From: Scenedesmus sp. ARA3
Taxonomy: Eukaryota; Chlorophyta; Chlorophyceae; Sphaeropleales; Scenedesmaceae
Assembly (NCBI GenBank): GCA_004335835.1
Contig: RWJK01001628.1
Coordinates: 16,771 to 28,046 of the forward strand
Reading direction: 5' to 3'
DNA: 11,276 bases
Shown: piece by piece, positions 1 through 4,831 of the stretch
How positions within the stretch are numbered: the stretch's first letter is position 1
Layout of the letters: each line of letters begins with the position of its first letter
The notes under the pieces: model-generated
What the model was told of the DNA's origin: nothing
The model's database searches: none
Seen by the model: only the letters and a program-made list of their open reading frames with translations
Made by a program: the position numbers and the translations under genes

Positions 1-35
<35 letters not shown>

Positions 36-122
36 ACCAGCAGCAGGAGCAGCAGCAGCAGCAGTGGATGTTGGGGCACTTGGAGCCGGAGGTGTGCCTT
101 GTAGGAGTGAACAATGCACATG

Positions 123-155
<33 letters not shown>

Positions 156-365
156 GCAACATGCAGCGTCAGGCCCAGTCAGTGCAGTGCAAGTCCTATC
201 ACAAGAGACCATCTGCGCCTAGGGACATCTGCTGCTTGCATTGGGTGGGCAGTGGAGGCCATGCCCTGCTGCTGGCTGATGCTGCAGGAGATAGATGGGC
301 CGAGCCTGTCGTGTTTTACAAGCTGACACCTCAAATCGGGCCTTATCTGCCGGCACCCAACAGTC

Positions 366-403
<38 letters not shown>

Positions 404-407
404 GCAG
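1..407 (+). other. Probable intron of the IMPase gene, with CAG and CTG tracts
   Basis: No segment here matches the IMPase region expected just upstream of the 408 exon. Open frames across it are driven by (CAG)11 at 1-33, (CAG)10 at 124-153 and (CTG)12 at 367-402. I read it as the 3' part of an intron whose acceptor is at 406-407. An unrecognised exon cannot be excluded. Confidence 0.5.
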
Positions 408-513
408 ACCTCAGGGCAGCGCTGTTTGCAACTGAAGTGGGCACCATGCGGTCGCCAGAGACTGTCGCGGCAGTGTTTGACAGGATTCAGACGCTCACAG
501 CAAACATGCGCAG
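408..513 (+). CDS. IMPase exon a (partial gene)
   Basis: Encodes [19 protein letters not shown] and on to TLTANMR, the beta-strand and helix that precede the inositol-contacting loop in IMPases. The acceptor is (CTG)12 followed by CGCAG at 403-407. The donor is CAG|GTGCGG at 511-519, leaving two bases (AG) that complete a Ser codon in the next exon. The first two bases (AC) finish a codon begun in an exon to the left. Confidence 0.85.
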
Positions 514-529
514 GTGCGGTTGGCAGCAC

Positions 530-578
<49 letters not shown>

Positions 579-2590
579 GAGCAGCCGTGTGCCACAGCAG
601 CTGGAAGCCAAGCAAGCTTCCTAAGCATTGTCCAGTACACACCTAGAGCAGCAGCCCCAGCAGCCAACCACTAAGTCTGGTGCGCTGCATGTGTGAGTGT
701 TGCGCGTGTGAATCACGTGCATCAGCGTGGTGCATGCTGTGCACATGACATGTGACATGTGACATGACATGCGACATGTGACATATGACATGACATTGAC
801 ATGTGTCTAGTGGCGTCGCAACTTGCCGAGGAGGGCCGCCACATCTCCTGCCTTGTGCTGCTGCAGTCGTCAGGCTGTTGGCCAGCACTCTCTTTGCATG
901 GCTGGAAAGGCACCTGACATCGGGCTTCTACTGCTGCTGCTGCTGCTGCCGCTGCTGCTGCTGCTGCTGCCACTCATCGTTGGCGGCTGCAGTGTGCGCT
1001 GCTGCGGCTCCTGTGCAGTCAACCTGGTGGGTGTGGCGTGCGGCAGGCTGGATGCCTTTTATGAGGTCGGCTTTGGCGGCTGCTGGGACGTGGCTGCGGG
1101 TGGGTGTAAACAAGCAAACAAACAAGCAACAAGCAATACACCAGCATTACACAACCACAAACAAGCAAATTGTTGCCAGCGACCCAAGTAGGGCGAGATT
1201 TACACTTTTGGGTGTTGGCTTGCCCTCCCCTGTAACAAGCCTCTTTGCAGGTGGGTGGCGGCTGCTGGGATGTGGCTGCAGGTGGGTGCTGCCAGCCGAC
1301 AGCCAACAACTGACAGCTTGCACAAAAAGTGCATTGCTGTGGTAGCTGGCGTGGCTAGTGCGTTGAAGCTGCTGTTCTGCACATCCTCGGCTACAAACAT
1401 GTGTCATTCACCAGCCTGTTTATGTTGGCCAGGGTGGGTGGCTGCGGGGATGTAGCTGCAGGTGGGCGTATCATGTGGCGACAGCAGGGCCTGCAGCCTG
1501 CTGCAGCAACAGCAGCAGCAGGACCTAGGAACGCACCTGCGCATCTGCCAGGCATCGGTAGCATGCTGCTGCTGGCCGCCTGGGCTGTGGCGCTGCTAGC
1601 GCGTTGGATTAAAATTACAGAGTAAAAAAAGAAAAAGTACTCAAATTGGAAGCTGCTGCTCCTGCTTGTCCTCGCCCACAAACATGCGTCATCTCTCAGC
1701 ATGTTTATGTTGGCCAGGGTGAGATGTTGTTGTGGCTGCTGCTGCTGCTGCCGCTGCAGGTGTGTGCATCCTGAGGGAGGCAGGGGGCCAGGTGCTGGAC
1801 CCTGCAGGGGGGGCCTGGGACGTCATGAACAGGTGAGGGACATGCCAGCTCACACTGTTGCTGTGTGGGTTTGTTGTTATGTGTGCCAGCCTGCTGCTCG
1901 CACCCGGTGCTGCTGGCCTTTAAGACTCGCTGGGACGTCATGAGCAGGTGGGCCGCTGGTGGCATAGCCAGGTGGCACTGTTGCTGTGTGGGTTTGTTAT
2001 GTGTGCAGCCTGCTGCTGGCACTTAACAGTCACTGGGACGTCATGAGCAGGTATACTGGCTCACACTGTTGGGGTGTGGGTTTGTCTGTGTGTCAGCCTG
2101 CTGCTTGCACCCGGTGCTGCTGGCAATTGAAAATCACTGGGACGAAATCAGCAGGTGGGCTGCTGTTGGCATACCAGCTCACACTGTTGGGGTGCGGGTT
2201 TGTTATGTGTGTCAGCCTGCTGCTTGCACTGCTGGCATTCTATTATGTTAAATTATATTTATACGGCGCAGCTGCTGGCACATGTCAGGCAGCCGGCTTC
2301 TGCGTGCATTGGACACCCTTTCCCTCTGCCACACTTCCCGCAGCAGCTGTGCATAAACGCACGCTGTGACGTTGCAGTGATGCGAACTTCACGGAATTTT
2401 CAACTCAGCCTTGTGCGCCGCGCATCCTGTGGTGATGTATTCCTGGCTGATGTGCAGGCGTGTGCTGGCCAGCAACGCCCACCTGGGCCCTGCAGTGGCG
2501 CAGCTGCTGGCGGGCTGCAAGACCAGCAGCGAGGAGCCGCCAGCACCAGCAGCAGCAGCAGCAGTGGCTGGCAGCAGTCAAGACAGCTGA
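408..2590 (+). CDS. Inositol monophosphatase family phosphatase, C-terminal part, four exons, 5' end outside window
   Basis: The exons join as 408-513, 993-1099, 1760-1832 and 2458-2590, all with GT-AG introns and matching phases (2, 1, 2). The spliced frame gives [14 protein letters not shown], then [56 protein letters not shown] and VLASNAHLG. This follows the C-terminal half of the Mg2+-dependent, lithium-sensitive IMPase fold in order (human IMPA1: TELG, GIRSVGTAAVN, YYEMGIHCWDVAG, TEAGG, DLMSRRVIAAN). The Asp of CWDV (1087-1089) matches a metal ligand and the Glu of FYEVGF a substrate contact, as known for the family. The likely reaction is hydrolysis of inositol monophosphate or, as in plants, L-galactose 1-phosphate; sequence alone does not separate these or histidinol phosphatase. 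The junction [13 protein letters not shown] appears one residue longer than the consensus I recall. The N-terminal DPIDGT half must lie left of the window. The last 20 or so residues are an Ala/Ser tail. Family call is confident; substrate is not. Confidence 0.88.
531..575 (+). repeat. (CAG)15 microsatellite near an intron 5' end
   Basis: An uninterrupted run of about 15 CAG units, 17 bases downstream of the 5' splice site at 514. The same intron ends in CTG tracts (931-969), so the transcript contains complementary repeats at its two ends. Confidence 0.95.
743..805. repeat. ACATG-type simple repeat in intron
   Basis: About 60 bp of irregular GACATGTGACATG units inside the IMPase intron 514-992. 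A shorter patch of the same style, ACATGTCATATGACATG-like, lies in intron 3 of the J-protein gene at about 4948-4980. Both are partly self-complementary (ACATGT, CATATG). Confidence 0.85.
931..969 (+). repeat. (CTG)6-CCG-(CTG)6 tract upstream of a 3' splice site
   Basis: Two CTG blocks separated by one CCG, ending 23 bases before the exon that starts at 993. It lies where the polypyrimidine tract should be. Confidence 0.9.
993..1099 (+). CDS. IMPase exon b
   Basis: Encodes [18 protein letters not shown] and on to [14 protein letters not shown]. It contains the G-[ST]-[AC]-A-x-N substrate loop, the YE substrate Glu, and the WD metal site. Acceptor GGCGGCTGCAG ends at 992 behind two (CTG)6 blocks. 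Donor GT is at 1100-1101, phase 1. Reading without splicing runs into a stop at 1189, so this donor is needed. Confidence 0.88.
1076..1468 (+). repeat. Duplicated exon-b end with splice donor (WDVAAG copies)
   Basis: The end of exon b plus donor (1076-1106) recurs at 1257-1287 as GGCGGCTGCTGGGATGTGGC followed by TGCAG|GTGGGTG, and at about 1437-1468 in a more decayed form. Spacing is about 181 bp. The two extra copies lie inside the intron and keep the AGGT splice motif. Flanking intron text also recurs: the motif GTTTATGTTGGCCAGGGTG is at about 1419-1437 and again at about 1701-1720, each preceded by CACAAACATG- or TACAAACATG-like sequence. The units look like old tandem duplications. Confidence 0.75.
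1760..1832 (+). CDS. IMPase exon c
   Basis: A 73-nt exon encoding [18 protein letters not shown] and then AWDVMN. The acceptor is CTGCTGCTGCTGCCGCTGCAG ending at 1759 (CTG tract again); the donor is CAG|GTGAGG at 1830-1837. It supplies the EAGG turn and the GG-x-[FW]-D-[LV]-M segment typical of the family. Its 3' end is the parent of the degenerate copies that follow in the next intron. Confidence 0.86.
1816..2240 (+). repeat. Four-unit tandem array of exon-c end plus intron start
   Basis: The motif TGGGACGTCATGA(A/G)CAGGT occurs at 1816 (true exon end), 1931 and 2034, and as TGGGACGAAATCAGCAGGT at 2138. Units are 115, 103 and 104 bp. Each continues into the same intron text: CACTGTTG, then GTGTGGGTTTGT, then CAGCCTGCTGCT, then a short GCTGGC stretch. 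The extra copies are intronic and contain stops upstream of the WD motif, so they look like decayed pseudo-exons with intact donor sites. Confidence 0.88.
2458..2590 (+). CDS. IMPase last exon
   Basis: Joins the AG left by the previous exon to give [11 protein letters not shown], then [11 protein letters not shown], then a Ser/Glu/Pro/Ala tail ending in SSQDS and TGA at 2588-2590. RR-[VI]-[LI]-A-[AS]-N is the usual end of the IMPase catalytic core. The poly-Ala stretch is the (CAG)n tract read in the GCA frame. The acceptor is GATGTGCAG at 2449-2457. Confidence 0.87.
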
Positions 2591-2760
2591 CCAACAGCAG
2601 CAGAAGCTGGTAGAGGCTAAGACAGCTTACCACCACCAGCAGCAGCAGCCTGCTGGGCGCCAGGCAACGGCGTGCAAGACACTGTACACCAGCAGCAGCA
2701 GCAGTCGGCAGCGGCCAAGATAACTGACCAGCAGCAGCAGCAGCCGCGGCAGCCTGCCGA
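2575..2760 (+). repeat. Degenerate repeat AAGACAGCTGACCA(CAG)n downstream of the IMPase stop
   Basis: The block AAGA(C/T)A(G/A)CT(G/T)ACCA followed by CAG runs occurs near 2580, 2620 and 2718. Further CAG runs are at about 2691-2703 and 2790-2807. It lies after the TGA in the 3' UTR or flank. One frame reads K-T-A-D/Y-then-Q repeatedly, but that frame does not join to the phosphatase. Confidence 0.65.
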
Positions 2761-2927
2761 GCAACAGGCGATGGGGGGCAATGCAACCAACAGCAGCAGC
2801 AGCAGCAGTGCTGCGCCTGAACATCGCGGAAGGTCAATGGGCGAACGCGGCTGATGGAGGGCCTACACTGGCTGTGGCAGTGCGGTGCCCTGTGGGTGCA
2901 GCACACACAGGCATACAGCAGGCCACA

Positions 2928-3119
2928 TGGGATTCGGCCAGCTATTGCAGCTGTCTTGAAAAGGCTTGGGGTGTGCGTAATACTTGCAAACCTGATGGTG
3001 TAATGCTCTTTCTTGTTACCGCTCCATTGGGGCGCGGGGCTGACGGCGTTGATGCTATGGCTTGATGGGTAACATAATGAGGAGCAGGCGGCGTGGGATT
3101 CGGCCAGCTGTTGCAGCTG
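2928..3119 (+). repeat. Dispersed 26-bp direct repeat
   Basis: TGGGATTCGGCCAGCT(A/G)TTG followed by CAGCTG occurs at 2928-2953 and 3094-3119, with 25 of 26 bases the same. The 140 bases between are unlike each other. This is probably a remnant of a local duplication. Confidence 0.8.
2999..3003 (+). promoter_or_regulatory. Possible TGTAA polyadenylation signal
   Basis: TGTAA is the usual poly(A) signal in Chlamydomonas-type algae. This one lies about 410 bases after the IMPase stop. The pentamer is short enough to occur by chance, so the call is weak. Confidence 0.3.
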
Positions 3120-3811
3120 GTGGTTGAGTCTAAAGAGATACAACTTGCATGCAGGCAAACATTACAAGCACAATGCAACACAATGCGCACTCACGTAGCT
3201 GAGTGTGTGAGTGCTGTGCAGCTTGAGGGGCATACACAGGCTGCGCCTGCCCGCAGGCTTTGCTTGATGCATCAGGATCTACGCTGTCTTGCATCGTGAT
3301 CTTCAAGGCATCATGCAATGAATGACTGCCTTGTCTGGTGGGTTGGCAGGGTGTTGGTCCTGAATCGGCCAAATTGTCAATGGCGCCTTCGCCGGAGTCA
3401 TCACGGTGCAGTCACTGTGCGTTGCTGGGCACAGCATCAATGCCGCGCACAGCCGGCATATCAATGCAACGCATCATGTGTCTGCATATGCATGCACCAA
3501 CGCATGCTATGTATAGGACACAATGCTCCTTTTTGGCCAGCAGTGGTGTTCATGTTGCTTCAAAATTTCACCTGGTTGGGGCCCCCAAACATGCCAGCGG
3601 CTGGAATGTTTGTCGCATCGTCAGTGTGCTGACTCAGCGCATTGCTGCATTTTGCAGTAACGGCAGTCCCCTTGCTTGTCAGCGATCAAAGGTGGCACTG
3701 TCACTGCTATGCCAACACTCGTGTAACAACCCCATACCTGCACCTGACAATGGTACCGTTTGTTCAGTGTCATAACATAGTAACATGTCATGTTTCGTTG
3801 AGGACATCCAC

Positions 3812-4020
3812 TTGTTCAGTGGCAGCACTGCTGCAGCTGGCAGCTGCGCTGTTATGCAACCAGGTGAACAGCACAGTGTGAGGTACCTAATTGTTCAGTG
3901 GCAGCACTGCTGCAGCTGGCAGCTGCGCTGTTATGCAACCAGCACAGTGTGAGGTACCTAATGCAGCTGGCAGCTGCGCTGTTATGCAACCAGGTGAACA
4001 GCACAGTGTGAGGTACCTAA
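3812..4020 (+). repeat. Three-copy tandem repeat, units of 79 bp and shorter
   Basis: Copy 1 (3812-3890) and copy 2 (3891-3961) both run from TTGTTCAGTGGCAGCACTGC through GCAGCTGGCAGCTGCGCTG to AGGTACCTAA. Copy 2 lacks 8 bases (GTGAACAG) between two CAG triplets. Copy 3 (3962-4020) begins within the unit, keeps the 8 bases and also ends in AGGTACCTAA. The copies are otherwise nearly identical, so the duplication is recent. Confidence 0.93.
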
Positions 4021-4094
4021 AGGTGCAACCAGAAAAAGCTCGAATGACAGGCTGTGCAGGCGGCCAAAGACAGCAGAACGCGATGCCTGGCAAT

Positions 4095-4162
4095 GGTGAC
4101 CTATTGCAGACTCTGCAATAGGTGTCACCTGATATTGTGTCGGACACCATATCAGGTCACAC
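4095..4162. repeat. Two overlapping inverted repeats (double hairpin)
   Basis: Hairpin 1 has arms CCTATTGCAG (4100-4109) and CTGCAATAGG (4113-4122) around a 3-nt loop, extended by GGTGAC (4095-4100) against GTCACC (4124-4129). Hairpin 2 has 20-nt arms, GTGTCACCTGATATTGTGTC (4122-4141) and 4143-4162, with two mismatches and a single-base loop. The bases 4122-4129 belong to both stems, so the two folds compete. Confidence 0.85.
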
Positions 4163-4507
4163 ACCTTGCTGTAGGTTGCGCACACATAGTCGCACAATCC
4201 CAAACAGCAGTTGCCATGCGTGGTCCGTGCAACAACACAGCATAATATGCATAGCCTCCAGCATGCAGTGAGGGCTCGACAGCTACATGTAAATGGACGG
4301 CTTTAGACACCCATCGAGGCCCAAGGACTACGGTGGATGCTTAACTGCACAGTTCACATGTGCGTCACACAAGCAGCACACACTAAGCATGCTGCCGTGC
4401 ATTTTGTTTAATGCTGCCGTGCATGACTCTGAAGCTCCAGAGAGCAGCCACGGCTATGGCGGCTCACAGCTTGTTTCAAAACACCCAAACACCAGCCCTG
4501 AACCTGC

Positions 4508-4831
4508 TCACATGAAGCGTGGCTTCTTCGGCCGCTTATTCAGCTGCCTGCGCGTATAGTCCTCGTCCTCACTGCTGCTGCTGCTGCCGGCCTGCTGCTG
4601 CCGCCCTTGCCGCCGCTGCTGCTGCTGCTGCTGCTGCTGCTGCCTGTCGCCCTTTCGCCGACCTTCTGCCTGCTTCTCCCGCTGCCTATCCTCTTTTCCT
4701 TCTTCACTGCTGCCGCTACCCTGCTGCTGCTGCTGTTTGTACCGGCTGGATTGTGCGCGCTGCTGCTTTGCTGCTGCTTCTGCTTGCCGCCGCTTCATCT
4801 GCTGATGAATCTCCTGATGGAAACTGCGCGC
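4508..4831 (-). CDS. J-protein exon 4 with stop
   Basis: Starts ARSFHQEIHQQMKRRQAEAA after the acceptor CTGCTGCCACTCCGCAG and ends KRPKKPRFM and TGA (4510-4508). The 9-Gln run comes from the CTG tract at 4616-4643 read on the minus strand. Length is 107 codons plus stop. The open frame continues upstream of 4831, but those codons are poly-Ala from the intronic CTG repeat. Confidence 0.82.
   Translation of the reverse strand, partial: ARSFHQEIHQQMKRRQAEAAAKQQRAQSSRYKQQQQQGSGSSEEGKEDRQREKQAEGRRKGDRQQQQQQQQQRRQGRQQQAGSSSSSEDEDYTRRQLNKRPKKPRFM

Larger units (their letters stand above)
2591..4507. other. Region between convergent genes, no recognisable gene
   Basis: Open frames here, including a 145-codon one at 3338-3775 (+), show no family motif and a Cys/His/Ser-rich composition like random translation. 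The stretch probably includes the 3' UTRs of both genes. It holds the repeats and hairpins listed separately. Confidence 0.6.

Noticed and set aside
68..646. 192-codon plus-strand open frame at the left edge
   Set aside because: It reads through CAG/CTG tracts as poly-Ser, poly-Cys and poly-Ala. Only 408-513 inside it is IMPase-like, and that part is better explained as a spliced exon.
2400..3158. 252-codon minus-strand open frame
   Set aside because: It is the antisense of the CAG-rich phosphatase end and 3' flank, with Leu/Cys/Ala runs from CTG repeats and no domain.
3338..3775. 145-codon plus-strand open frame in the intergenic region
   Set aside because: No motif, no supporting splice or codon pattern, and Cys/His/Ser-rich composition like other chance frames here.
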